From positions 2,170,001 to 2,234,000 of the forward strand of contig OZ250139.1 of the NCBI GenBank assembly GCA_965237405.1: a stretch of 64,000 nucleotides of DNA, given 5' to 3'. A program made the translations under genes and the position numbers. This DNA is from CAUZIB01 sp963663925. GTDB lineage: Bacteria; Acidobacteriota; Vicinamibacteria; Vicinamibacterales; UBA8438. The notes below the pieces were generated by a model, which searched no databases, was not told the DNA's origin, and saw nothing but the letters and a program-made list of their open reading frames with translations. Shown one piece after another: positions 45,297 through 54,400 of the stretch; within the stretch, counting starts at the first letter, position 1; every line of letters begins with the position of its first letter.

Positions 45297-45957
45297 GGTT
45301 CTGTCAACTTGCGTGCCGACGTGGCACAGTAGCCGTATGCCGAGCTACCGAGGATACCGATTTCCGTCGGAAGTCATCAGTCACGCGGTGTGGTTGTACC
45401 ACCGGTTCAGCCTCAGTTTTCGGGACGTCGAGGGCCTCCTCGCCGAGCGCAGCATCACCGTCACGTACGAGATGATCCGCCAATGGTGCCGGATGTTAGG
45501 GCTGGAGTATGCGCGACGGCGGCGGCGGCGGGGGCGCCAGGGAGATCCGTGGTATCTCGATGAGCTGTTCGTGCGGATGCAAGGCCGGACGCAGTACTTG
45601 TGGCGGGCGGTTGACGAGGATGGGGATGTGATCGACATCCTCGTGCAACCCCGACGGAATCGGCGAGCTGCGATCCGATGCTTCCGCAAGCTCTTGAACA
45701 CACAGGGCGCCATCCCTCGCTGTCTGATCACCGACAAGCTGCCGAGCTATCACGCCGCCTGCCGTACCCTGATCCCGTCGGTCCTGCACTGCACAGCCCC
45801 GTATGCGAACAATCGCGTCGAAGTGTCTCATCAACCGCCCCGCCACCGCGCGCGAGCGTTCGCCGAATAGAACGTGGTGACGTGTGCTTCGTGAGCAGCC
45901 GCCCAAGTTCGGATCTTGGCCGGCGACCCGGCCCGCGTCCGGCAAGTTGACAAAACC
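45297..45957 (+). mobile_element. IS6-family element (divergent type) with internal deletion
   Basis: Repeats GGTTCTGTCAACTTGC and the inverse of GGTTTTGTCAACTTGCC bound 661 bp, about 100 bp short of the others. No IS110 interrupts its repeats, whose inner bases differ (CAACTTGC rather than CAAGTTAAC). Confidence 0.75.
45337..45870 (+). pseudogene. IS6-family transposase, internally deleted
   Basis: From ATG 45337 (MPSYRGYRFPSEVISHAVWL) the HTH and first catalytic Asp (PWYLDELFVRMQGRTQYLW) and second Asp (CLITDKLPSYHAACRT) are present. After VEVSHQPPRHRAR the sequence jumps to the C-terminal ARAFAE and a TAG, losing about 40 residues with the catalytic Glu region. Inactive. Confidence 0.75.
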
Positions 45958-46063
45958 GGTCCATCCCCCCCCCAGCGCGCACGCTCGCGTGGAGCAAACC
46001 AGCGTGCTTGGATGTCGGAGGACGCGTATCGCGCGCCGGCGACTAACCGCTCTTCGCCCATGC

Positions 46064-47281
46064 CTATCCGGCAGGCCCCAGCACCCGGGCTAGTTGTAGC
46101 AGCGCCAGCCACGAGATCACCAGCACGACGATCACGCCCAGTACATTCGTAAGACGTGAGTTGCGGTGTGTCCCCATGATCCTCGTTTTGTTGGCGACCA
46201 TGAGCAGCAAGATCAGCGTGAGTGGGAGTACGAGACCGTTCCCCGCCTGCGCCAGCAGGATGACGTAGTACGGCGAGCCACCCAGCGCGACGGCGCAGAA
46301 CACGCCGGTGGCGAGCACGCATCCCCAGAGTAAACGGAATCGGCCGCTCCGAAGGTCCGGCGGCCACCCGAGCGCCCCGCCCGCCGCGTAGGCGGCGGCG
46401 AGCGGGGCGGTGATCGCCGAAGTCAGCCCGGCCGCGAAGAGCCCGAGGCCGAAGAAGACCGGCGCGGCGCGACCGAGGAGCGGTTCCAGGCGTTCGGCGA
46501 CCGCGGCGGCGTTCGCCGCGTCCGCTCCCTGTCCGAGGAGCGGTGAGGCGGCGACGACGACTGCCGCCGTGATGAGGCCGCCGAGGACCACCGAGAACAC
46601 CGTATCCCGGCGGCTTTCCCGAATATTCTCGTCGTTGCGGCTGGCGTCGGGCCAGCGTTCCAGCGCGGTGCTGGCGTGGAGGAACAGGTTGTAGGAGACG
46701 AAAGTCGTGCCGATGAGCGCCAAGACAGTCAGCAGCGAACCGGGGGGCAGGCGGGGAATCAAGACCCCGGCGATCAGGTCGCCGATGTCCGGGGCGGTGA
46801 GCCCCGCGACCGCGCAGAACACAATGCTCATCAGCCCGACCAGACAGACCAGCGCGTTCTGGATTGTCTGGTAGGTTCCGGTCAGCAACAGCCCGGCGGC
46901 CAGCCCGCCGACGACGAGCGCCAGCGCCTCCTGCGGTAGCCCAGAAAGCAGGCTCAGGCCGAGCGACGCCCCGATCAGGTTGCCGGTCTGGAACGCCGCG
47001 TTCCCCACCAAGATCGTGACCGTGATCAGACCGAGTGCGCCCACCCGGATCCGCCGGTTGTCGAGGCTGTCGCGGATGGCTTCCGCGAGCCCGCGCCGCC
47101 CGGCGAGACCCACGCGGGCCGCCATATCCTGGAGGATGACCGTGGCGGCCACCGAGAACAGGACGGCCCACAGAAGCGTCACGCCATAGCCAGCGCCGGC
47201 GCGGCTGGCGGTGACGATGGTTCCGGGACCGATGAACGCCGCGGTGACCAGCAGGCCAGGTCCGAAGCGGAACCTTTTCAT
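46064..47281 (-). CDS. Nramp-family transporter with non-canonical metal site
   Basis: 405 residues from ATG 47281 with GGAGGA upstream. About eleven hydrophobic spans in Nramp order. In TM1 the usual DPGN metal-binding motif reads GPGT (18-21, AFIGPGTIVTASRAGAGYG). In TM6 the Met-Pro-His segment reads TTFVSYNLFLHAS. The Asp, Asn and Met ligands for Mn2+/Fe2+ are therefore replaced, as in the divergent Nramp-related proteins that carry other cations. Substrate unknown. Monocistronic. Confidence 0.82.
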   Translation of the reverse strand: MKRFRFGPGLLVTAAFIGPGTIVTASRAGAGYGVTLLWAVLFSVAATVILQDMAARVGLAGRRGLAEAIRDSLDNRRIRVGALGLITVTILVGNAAFQTGNLIGASLGLSLLSGLPQEALALVVGGLAAGLLLTGTYQTIQNALVCLVGLMSIVFCAVAGLTAPDIGDLIAGVLIPRLPPGSLLTVLALIGTTFVSYNLFLHASTALERWPDASRNDENIRESRRDTVFSVVLGGLITAAVVVAASPLLGQGADAANAAAVAERLEPLLGRAAPVFFGLGLFAAGLTSAITAPLAAAYAAGGALGWPPDLRSGRFRLLWGCVLATGVFCAVALGGSPYYVILLAQAGNGLVLPLTLILLLMVANKTRIMGTHRNSRLTNVLGVIVVLVISWLALLQLARVLGPAG

Positions 47282-47944
47282 CTCGGTGTCCTCCACGCTC
47301 CGCGGGTCCCTTCATTGACGCCCGCATCTCCGCCCGCGGTAGGAGACGCCGGGTGCCACACGGCCACTCACATTTACCCAGTTGTGATTATCGAAACTTC
47401 CCCGCCCCTCGGTGAGCTCCGACGATGAGCGGCCCCATCGTACTCCTCTACAAAGAAGGTGAGCATGCGACTGGGGCGCCCGACTGTTTCACTTTTTTCA
47501 GGGACAGGACACGGGGACTTCGAAGACCTGGATTCGGAACGGCTTGGCACGTGTCGGAGCTGGGTGAGGGTTGCAACACTTCGTTGTGCCGAGCCATGTA
47601 TCGAAAAGTAATCCCAAGTGTCTGCCAGATGTTCGCCAGGGTATACGCCAACCCAACACCTTCCTCGGGCTCGCTGGAGCGTAGCGGTGATCCTCGACGG
47701 CGGCAAGGGGCTAGGCGATGCTTGTCAGTGTTGTTCAGGTCTTGCAGTATCTACAAGGCATCGTCATGGCGGCGGGCCGGCCGATGGACGTACGGCTGCT
47801 GCTGCTCGACTAATCTGGCAATGTTGTTCGACACGCCGTCTATCATCCGGCCCACCCGTTTGTCGTAGCCGGACTTGCTCTCGAAGATCGGAAACTGGTG
47901 TTTGCGGCTGTCCTTTAGCTTCTCTGCATGGAGTCAAGCCCATT
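47282..47944. other. Intergenic stretch between transporter and IS256-like element
   Basis: No gene recognised. A short piece near 47685-47720 reads VAVILDGGKGL, the same as the IS256-type transposase core at 48231-49265, so a scrap of a second IS256-like element may be present. Confidence 0.4.
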
Positions 47945-49353
47945 CTTAGTTGAAACTCTCCACGGCTCCTGATTGCTTACGCAGCTTTTGTCTTCGATGG
48001 CGCCATGTCGATCCTCAGTTCTCGCTTCAGCGCGGCACGGAGCGTGGGCAGGTTGGCGATAGCCCATCACCTTCCGCAAGCGCGGTTCGATGTCCAGGAG
48101 CGCGGTCGCCAGCCAGCGGTGGCGTTGGCTCGAGTTCTGCCAATGATCGACCTTCGCACAGCGTTCTTCGACGAGCGCATTGATGGACTCGAGACAGTTC
48201 GTCGTCTTCAGTGACCGGCCCAGCACCCCGTTACAGCCCGAGGCGATGCAGCGTCAGGGTCTCGTCCAGCCCTTCCGCCAGACTCCCGGCCGCAGATTGG
48301 TTCCGGTCCTCTAGCTCGCGATGGAGCGTCTCGAGCGCGGGGAGGGCCTCGTCGTACGCTGGCCGGTTGTAGGCGCGGTGGAGGCGCTGGCGCCACGACG
48401 CCTGCTCGCGTTTGGCCAGATACCTCACCACGTTCTCGCGCTTATGCCACTGGCACCGCTGGACCAGGGCCCGGTTCCGGAAGGCCTTCCGAACGGCCGA
48501 TCGCAGCCCCTTGCCGCCGTCAAGGATCACCAGCACGCCCTGGGAGACGTCGAGGCCCCGCTCGACCAACGACCGCAGGAACGGCGTCAGCACCTGCGCG
48601 TTCTCTGTGTCCGTTTCATGGACGAAGCCCAGGAAGCGTTTTTCCCCAGATGTCGTAATGCCCAGCGCGATGACCATCGTCGCGTCCGCGAACGTCTTGC
48701 CGTCCAGGACCATGGCCACCACGTCCTCGCCGGTGAGGTCCCGCTCCTGGAGTTCGCGGAGCTTCGCCGCGCTGGCCTGGATGAACCCCCGGGACACCGT
48801 CGACCCCGACAGCCCGATTGCCCCGGGAATCGCCTCGGCGGCGGCCTCGTAGTTGCGGCATGAGATCCCATACAGCACGCGCGTCAGCAACAGGTCGTTC
48901 ACCGCACCCTCGCCATGCAGCGCCGCATACGACCGCAGTGGAATCTCGCTCCTGGCGACGCGCCGAAGCCGCGGGACGCGAATCGGCACGCGCTGCCCCG
49001 CCAGACCCACCGTCCCGGGATTACTGCCGTGACGGCGTCCCCCCATCGATGCGTCCTTGCGGGCGTAGCGCTCGCCGGCCAGCGCCGTCACCTCCGCGTC
49101 GAGCACCTCCTCCACGTGCATCAAACCCAGCGGGACCAAAGAGCGGATCAGCTCCACCTTGGCATCCAGCTCTAGATCCGCGTAGTCCTCGCGGCGGATA
49201 ATCTCGACCGAACCCAGCGTGCGACCCTTCTTGTGCTTCCTGACCAGACGTAGGACACTGCTCATCTCGGCTCCTCTCTCTCGTGGGCTGATGTCCGTCT
49301 CTCAACCGTCATCAAACCACAGGGTGTGGGAGCCGTTTCAATTCCCAACTAAG
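47945..49353 (-). mobile_element. IS256-like element with degenerate ends
   Basis: CTTAGTTG and CGGCTCC boxes occur inverted near both ends (47945 and 49353), giving about 1.4 kb around a broken transposase. Boundaries are approximate. Confidence 0.6.
47977..49265 (-). pseudogene. IS256-family (mutator-type) transposase, frameshifted
   Basis: The main frame from 49265 has ALHGEGAVNDLLLTRVLYGI, SGSTVSRGFIQAS, catalytic Asp in VVAMVLDGKTFADATMV, Asp in GVLVILDGGKGLRSAVRKAF and CQWHKRENVVRYL. It stops at 48231 after LTLHRLGL. A single extra base there moves LGRSLKTTNCLESINALVEE (which holds the catalytic Glu) into another frame, and a further shift near 48055 precedes LPTLRAALKRELRIDMAPSK. Two frameshifts make it non-functional unless they are errors. 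Confidence 0.8.
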
Positions 49354-49391
49354 TTTCGCTCACCCCCCCCCCCGCCTGGGCAGCCTTCAGG

Positions 49392-50464
49392 GGCCTTGGT
49401 GCGCGGAAACAAGTGTTCGTCGCGGCCCTGGCCATCGTGACGGCCGAAGGGGCATGATCTCGACGTGAAGTCGAGAGTGCATCCCAGGTACACAACGAAA
49501 TATCGCGTCGGAAACTGGCCGGCGTACGACCGAGCACTGGTCCAGCGAGGCGACGTCACCCGGTGGTTGACGCCGGAAGCGATCGCCACGTGGGAGGCCG
49601 TGGGCGTCGGCAAGCGCGGAGGGCAGCTGCAGTACTCCGAGGTTGCCATCGAAACCGCGCTGACGCTCCGCCTGATCTTTCACCTGCCCCTTCGTCAAAC
49701 GGAGGGCTTTCTGAGGTCGATCTTCGGGATGCTGTGCCTCGACCTGTCCGCGCCCGATCACACGACTCTCTCACGGCGTGGTCAGCACCTCGACCTTGCA
49801 CTTCGCCGCCTCCCCGCGGGCGCAGGCATACATCTCATCGTCGACAGTACCGGGCTCTCGACTGTGGGTGAAGGTGAATGGGCGGCCGTGAAACATGGCG
49901 GACGCGGGAGACGCGGCTGGAAGAAGCTTCATCTGGGCGTCGACGGATCGGGCGTGATCGTCGCTCACGCCCTGACCGGCGGGCATGTTGACGACGCGAC
50001 GACGGCCCTCGATCTGATCGACCAGGTCGAAGGCGACGTCTCCTGCCTCACGGCGGACGCGGCCTACGACACGCGTGGCATCTACGAGGCTGCGGGTGCG
50101 CGTGGCGCGACGGTCGTCATTCCACCGACCAGGACAGCCACCGTGTCTGGACGGCGACCACGATCGCCCGCGCGCGACCGCACGATCCGACAGGTGCAGC
50201 AGGCTGGACGGCGACAGTGGAAGAAGGACTCGGGCTACCATCAGCAGGCCCGTATGGAGAACGCCTTCTTCCGGTACAAGGTGATCATCGGGGAGAGCCT
50301 TCGAGCGCGCAGTCGGGCGGGGCAAGAGACGGAGGCCATCCTCGCATGTAACATCCTCAATCAGATGACTCAGCTTGGTAGGCCGGCGTCGTACGCTATC
50401 GGTCGTTAACGGGTCTGTGGGTCGGGGGCGTTGCGGGTCAGTTTTCGAACCGCGCAACAACGCC
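49392..50464 (+). mobile_element. IS5-family element, copy D (1073 bp)
   Basis: The left repeat reads GGCCTTGGTGCGCGG (one base changed), the right one as in the others. Inserted between the IS256-like element and the tail of an IS3 orfB. No target duplication. Confidence 0.88.
49465..50409 (+). CDS. IS5-family transposase (copy D)
   Basis: 314 residues, GTG start, DDE motifs intact (IVDSTGLS, LTADAAYDT, ARMENAFFRYK). Nearly identical to copies A-C. Confidence 0.92.
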   Translation: MKSRVHPRYTTKYRVGNWPAYDRALVQRGDVTRWLTPEAIATWEAVGVGKRGGQLQYSEVAIETALTLRLIFHLPLRQTEGFLRSIFGMLCLDLSAPDHTTLSRRGQHLDLALRRLPAGAGIHLIVDSTGLSTVGEGEWAAVKHGGRGRRGWKKLHLGVDGSGVIVAHALTGGHVDDATTALDLIDQVEGDVSCLTADAAYDTRGIYEAAGARGATVVIPPTRTATVSGRRPRSPARDRTIRQVQQAGRRQWKKDSGYHQQARMENAFFRYKVIIGESLRARSRAGQETEAILACNILNQMTQLGRPASYAIGR

Positions 50465-50465
50465 G

Positions 50466-50543
50466 CGGTTGCTGGAACCGATTGGAGACGTGCCGCCGGC
50501 GGAGTTTGAAGCGCAGTACTATGAGCAGGCCAAGGTGGCCTGA
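50466..50543 (+). pseudogene. IS3-family OrfB C-terminal scrap
   Basis: Reads RLLEPIGDVPPAEFEAQYYE then QAKVA and stops, the typical end of IS3 OrfB proteins. Everything upstream is replaced by IS5 copy D. Confidence 0.7.
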
Positions 50544-50743
50544 TTCAATGAATCCAGTCTCCGAAGATCCCGGTACGGTTCACACCCGTATAGAGTAAAC
50601 TGTCGCGTCGGTGCGGCTCAAATGCCGAAGAGGGTAGAAGAATGCCCCATGGATTCGGATTTCCAGGTCACGACGGATCGTGACCGGTGACGGCACTCAG
50701 TCCGCTATACTCAACAGTTCAAAACATCCAAAGGAGATTCGCC

Positions 50744-51112
50744 TTGTCGAGATTCCTCGTCCTGTATCGTGGCGGCGACGCCAGTAAGCTTTCACCAAAG
50801 GAAAACGAAATCCTCTCCAAGAAGTGGAGTCTGTACAGGGAGAAGTTGGTCAAGGCCGGCGCCCTGAAGGAGGGCGGTCGCGTGCAAAGTTCCGCGGCCA
50901 CGCAACTGGTTGGCAAAGCCCGGGAGATCAAGGAAAAGCGCGTCGGGAATCACGCCAGTTTCGTGGACGGCTACTGTCTGCTGGAAGGCAAGAGCATGAA
51001 AGCGCTCCAACGACTCTCGAAGACGTGCCCTCATCTGACCATGATGGACGGCACCATTGAGATTATTCCTGTGATCGAGGAGGCCCTCGCAGCCCCTGCT
51101 GAAAGTGCGTAA
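50744..51112 (+). CDS. YCII-like (dimeric alpha/beta barrel) small protein
   Basis: 122 residues. TTG 50744 is the best start because AAAGGAG lies 8 bases upstream and similarity begins at SRFLVLYRGGDASKLSPKE. Then KWSLYREKLVKAGALKEGG, SFVDGYCLLEGKSMKAL and DGTIEIIPVIEE follow the beta-alpha pattern of YCII/DGPF proteins. Function unknown in this family; cytoplasmic. Complete, with its own promoter region. Confidence 0.65.
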   Translation: MSRFLVLYRGGDASKLSPKENEILSKKWSLYREKLVKAGALKEGGRVQSSAATQLVGKAREIKEKRVGNHASFVDGYCLLEGKSMKALQRLSKTCPHLTMMDGTIEIIPVIEEALAAPAESA

Positions 51113-51264
51113 CCAGGGGTAGGGGTGCTTCCGCCATTCGCTGTTGATCAGGCAGCCGATCTGTGTTCGTGCGGCCACGAGAACGATGACAGCGCGGCTG
51201 GGCTAGTGTGCATGAGATGGACGGCAACGGGAACGCGTACGACCGCCACATGGAATGCGTAGAG

Positions 51265-51540
51265 CGCGGCCGGCGCCGTAAAGATGTCGCTCCAGTTCAT
51301 TGGCGCGTTCACCAAGCCGGCTTGCATCGCTGGCGTCCGGGTTTCTCGACCGACCTTCAACGCCCTGTGCGGCCGGATGACATTGTAAGAGCAGCGCAAG
51401 AGGTCGACGTGCCCGTGGAGCTGGTCGGCGCCACGGGCGTGGCAGGGCGAGCGACGGCGCACGTACGCCGAGCCTTGGCGAATCGTGCGGTTGAGACGCT
51501 CGACGAACGAGGTGTGCAGGCCGGGTTCATGGGGTCGTCG
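51265..51540 (-). pseudogene. DDE transposase C-terminal fragment
   Basis: Reads HTSFVERLNRTIRQGSAYVR, GHVDLLRCSYNVIRPHRALK and TPAMQAGLVNAPMNWSDIFT, the catalytic-Glu end of an integrase-like transposase. No start or N-terminal domain. Unlike other elements in the window. Confidence 0.6.
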
Positions 51541-51559
51541 CAACACGTCCTCGCTGATG

Positions 51560-51697
51560 TGAGAGTAGCAGTTCGTTGAAGGCTTCGGATGGGGTTTTCC
51601 AACCGAGAGTCTTCCGCGGTCGGCGGTTGAGTGTGGCCGCGACAGCAGCGACGTCGCTAGCACTGTGCCGATTGAGGTCAGTCCCTTTGGGGAAGTA
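51560..51697 (-). pseudogene. IS30-family transposase C-terminal fragment
   Basis: Reads YFPKGTDLNRHSASDVAAVA and ATLNRRPRKTLGWKTPSEAF, the characteristic end of IS30 transposases. Cut by the IS5 end at 51699. Confidence 0.7.
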
Positions 51698-51783
51698 CGG
51701 CGTTGGTGCACAACCCTTCGGCTGCGACAAGGCAGCGGTAGGCTCTCTGGCCACGGTGACCGCTGCGGGTGCACGATTTCGAC

Positions 51784-51979
51784 ATGAGATCAAATGTCCA
51801 TCCGAAGCACAAGACGAAGTATCGCGTGGGGAATTGGTCAGCGTACGAGCAGGCCTTGGTCCAGCGAGGGGACGTGACGCTGTGGCTCTCTGCCGACGCC
51901 ACGGACGCGTGGCGCCCGTCGCCGTCCGGTCGACCAGGCGCGCCGAAGACGTTCTCGGACTGTGCGATCGAGACGGCGC
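51784..51979 (+). pseudogene. IS5-family transposase, N-terminal fragment (left arm)
   Basis: MRSNVHPKHKTKYRVGNWSA through TFSDCAIETA, then cut by the transposon repeat at 51980. Confidence 0.75.
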
Positions 51980-53140
51980 AAGGTGCGTTTAATCGGCCGA
52001 CCGCTCATGCGGCCTCCCGGTGGTAGAAATTGAGCCATCCGCCCAGACGCTCCCGCCGCTGCACGTCGGCGGCCAGGCTCACCGGCGGTGGCGGTCGTTG
52101 CAGGAGCTGGTTGTCGAGTCCCTGGTGGTTTCGCTCGCGCTGGTCGTGGTCGACGTCCTCGCCCACGAGGAGACGCAGGTGCCCTTCGCCGAGGGGGACG
52201 ACGCGACTGAGACACTCCTCTTGAATAGAGCGGACGAACCGCTCGGCATACGCGTTGAGATTGGGACTCTTCGGCGGGAGACGGATCGGCTGGACACCCC
52301 CGCCCTCCAGGATCTCGCCACAACCCCGCGTGGAGAGCGGGTCGCGGTCGTGAATCAGATAGCGGGCGCGGCGCAAGCAGCCATCGACCGGGTCCGTCAC
52401 ATTGCGGGCCCTCTGCTCCATCCACGTGCCGTACGGCTGCGGATGGATCCCGGCGATGGGCACGCGGCGGGACTGCAGCGCGATCACGAAGAAGACCAGG
52501 TACCGCTGGAGCCCGGCCAGCGTGAGCACCTCGACGGTGAACAGATCGCAGGCCGTGCGGCCCTCCCAGGGCGCCTGCAGGAACGTCTTCCAGGGCATGC
52601 GCCGGCTCCGCTCGGGAGCCGGGTCGATCCCGTGGTCGTGCAGGATCCACTTCACCGGGGTCCGAGCGATCTCGTGGCCGAGGTTCGAGAGCACCCCGCG
52701 GATCCGTGTGTCCCCCCACTGGGGATGCTCGACCGCCATCCGGACCACGAGCGCGGCCACGTCACGGCGCGTCATCGGCCGGCCGCGACCGCGGTGGGCG
52801 CTGCCGTCGTATGTCTGGGCGATCAATCTCCGGTACTAGCGGAGAATAGTGCCAGGCGTGACGATGCCGGCGACCTGCATCAAGACGCGCCGGCCGAGTT
52901 GCTGGCCGCGCACGGCGCGTCGACGGCGTTGGGCATCGGTCCGGCGAAGCGGCCGAGGGCCCAGGTGCTCCCGGAGGACCCGATGCTCCTCCCGGAGATA
53001 CGCGATCAGATCGTCTTGGTGGCGGTTCACCCAGCCAGCGAACGTGAGAACGAGGAACTGGAGCGCAGGCGGCATGGCCTTAAATTACTTGGGAGACTCG
53101 ACCAGCACTGACCGGACCTCGGCCCATTAAACGCACCTTA
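51980..53140 (-). mobile_element. Integrase-core transposon, second copy
   Basis: Ends AAGGTGCGTTTAATCGG and inverse AAGGTGCGTTTAATGGGCC; about 95% identical by eye to 24015-25182. Inserted in IS5 sequence on both sides. Confidence 0.8.
52005..53075 (-). pseudogene. Integrase-core transposase with amber codon
   Basis: Full-length frame equivalent to 24083-25153, but the Trp of TILRWYRRLI is replaced by TAG (52836-52838), splitting it into 79 and 273 residues. All three catalytic residues lie in the downstream part, which retains its sequence (ACDLFTVEVLT, LIHDRDPLSTRG, NAYAERFVRSIQEECLS). Confidence 0.85.
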
Positions 53141-53365
53141 CGGCAACCGGAAGACAAGGCGGAGTGTCAACGCCGTCTCGATCGCACAGTCCGAGAACGT
53201 CTTCGGCGCGCCTGGTCGACCGGACGGCGACGGGCGCCACGCGTCCGTGGCGTCGGCAGAGAGCCCCAGCGTCACGTCCCCTCGCTGGACCAAGGCCTGC
53301 GCGTACGCTGACCAATTCCCCACGCGATACTTCGTCTTGTACTTCGGATGGACCTTTGATCTCAT
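53138..53365 (-). pseudogene. IS5-family transposase, N-terminal fragment (right arm)
   Basis: MRSKVHPKYKTKYRVGNWSA through TFSDCAIETALTLRLVFRLP, 10 residues longer than the left arm before the transposon end. Two substitutions distinguish the arms near the start. Confidence 0.75.
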
Positions 53366-53450
53366 GTCGAGATCGTGCACCCGCAGCGGTCACCGTGGCC
53401 AGAGAGCCTACCGCTGCCTCGTCGCAGCCGAAGGGTTGTGCACCAACGCC

Positions 53451-53718
53451 ACGCGGGACGCCCGGTGTAGCCTTCCGCTCAATGGACAGCGTCGGCTCCG
53501 CAATCAGATTCCTTTCGGGGCTCCATCACGCGGCCTACACGTTCCCTGTGTACGCTTCGCAGCCGGGTTCACACCCCGGACCACGCAACACTCGGTTACG
53601 GCTGGTGGCTAGCCTGTGCCGTGGCAGGACTTGCACCTGCTGGGTTCCTTCAGGAGGTTTCCGTCACGTAGGTCGTACTACATGGCTTCCCCCTCCTCCA
53701 GGCTTGACCTGGCGCAAC
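53451..53718 (-). mobile_element. Group II intron 5' fragment
   Basis: Read on the minus strand from 53718: GTTGCGCCAGGTCAAGCCTG, then GGAACCCAGCAGGTGCAAG and TGTGAACCCGGCTGCGAAG, which resemble domain I of bacterial group II introns. It interrupts an IS6 transposase at CGGCCATG and is cut off by the IS5 end at 53450. No reverse transcriptase remains. Confidence 0.55.
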
Positions 53719-53919
53719 CATGGCCGAATCGTTTCGTACGACACGATGATGCCGCGTTCGGCCAGCAGATCCTCGACATCCCGGAAGCTCAGGCAGTCTC
53801 TGTGATACAACCAGACGGCCTGGCTGATGATTTCAGGCGGAAACCGATGCCGAAGGTAGCGGGATCGTCGAATGTGCATCCCGGCATTGTGCCGCGCGGA
53901 GAGTTAACCTGACAAAGCC
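53719..53919 (-). pseudogene. IS6-family N-terminal fragment
   Basis: Terminal repeat intact (reads GGCTTTGTCAGGTTAAC inward from 53919). Transposase start MHIRRSRYLRHRFPPEIISQ up to IIVSYETIRPW, where the intron fragment begins. Confidence 0.78.
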
Positions 53920-53920
53920 G

Positions 53921-54133
53921 TCATGACCCTGATTTCTTAGCCACATCGATCCGCTCCGCCTGCGCGTCGATCCGCTCCGCATGGGCGAGAAGCTCGTGCG
54001 CGAGGATCCTCATGTCGTGGGTGTCGAGATGGACGCATCGGCTCCCTCGGCCACCCGGCGTAGGAATATAGACACTGGCGATCCCTGCCGACGATTCTAA
54101 GAATACCTTCTTCACCAACTTGATCATCATCAT
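53921..54133 (-). CDS. Small hypothetical protein
   Basis: 70 residues: MMMIKLVKKVFLESSAGIAS, a middle VHLDTHDMRILAHELLAHAE and a heptad-like repeat AERIDAQAERIDVAKK. Lower GC than the flanks. No family recognised. Its 3' end lies 2 bp from the IS6 repeat. Confidence 0.4.
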   Translation of the reverse strand: MMMIKLVKKVFLESSAGIASVYIPTPGGRGSRCVHLDTHDMRILAHELLAHAERIDAQAERIDVAKKSGS

Positions 54134-54178
54134 TCGTTTGTCAGATCCTCTTTACGGGACGACAACTCTGGTAGTGGG

Positions 54179-54400
54179 CTAATTTGTTGAATCTTTCGGT
54201 AGTGGGCAAGTTTGAGACTTACCTGATTCTTCGCGGAGTTGATGCAGATACTCGTGTGCCTCGGGCAAGCTGAGCATCTTACTATTCACACGGAGAACGA
54301 GTCCAAGTCCATCCTGAATAAACGATCCTGGCTGAGCATCATGATCACCTACCGTTGCGCCGAGTTGCCTAAACTCAAAGAGTAATTCGTTCACATCCAT
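54179..54400 (-). CDS. Small hypothetical protein
   Basis: 73 residues from ATG 54400, chosen because AAGGAG lies 12 bases upstream: MDVNELLFEFRQLGATVGDH, GLGLVLRVNSKMLSLPEAHE, YLHQLREESGKSQTCP. Acidic, cytoplasmic, unknown. It overlaps the end of the next upstream gene, so the two are coupled. Confidence 0.5.
   Translation of the reverse strand: MDVNELLFEFRQLGATVGDHDAQPGSFIQDGLGLVLRVNSKMLSLPEAHEYLHQLREESGKSQTCPLPKDSTN

Larger units (their letters stand above)
51699..53450. mobile_element. Inverted pair of IS5 left halves around a second transposon
   Basis: Two IS5 left ends, each GGCGTTGGTGCACAACCC plus about 270-300 bp, face each other at 51699-51979 (plus) and 53141-53450 (minus). Between them is the integrase-core transposon at 51980-53140. 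The arms are almost identical, making a large palindrome, and neither contains the C-terminal half of the IS5 transposase. Confidence 0.7.
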
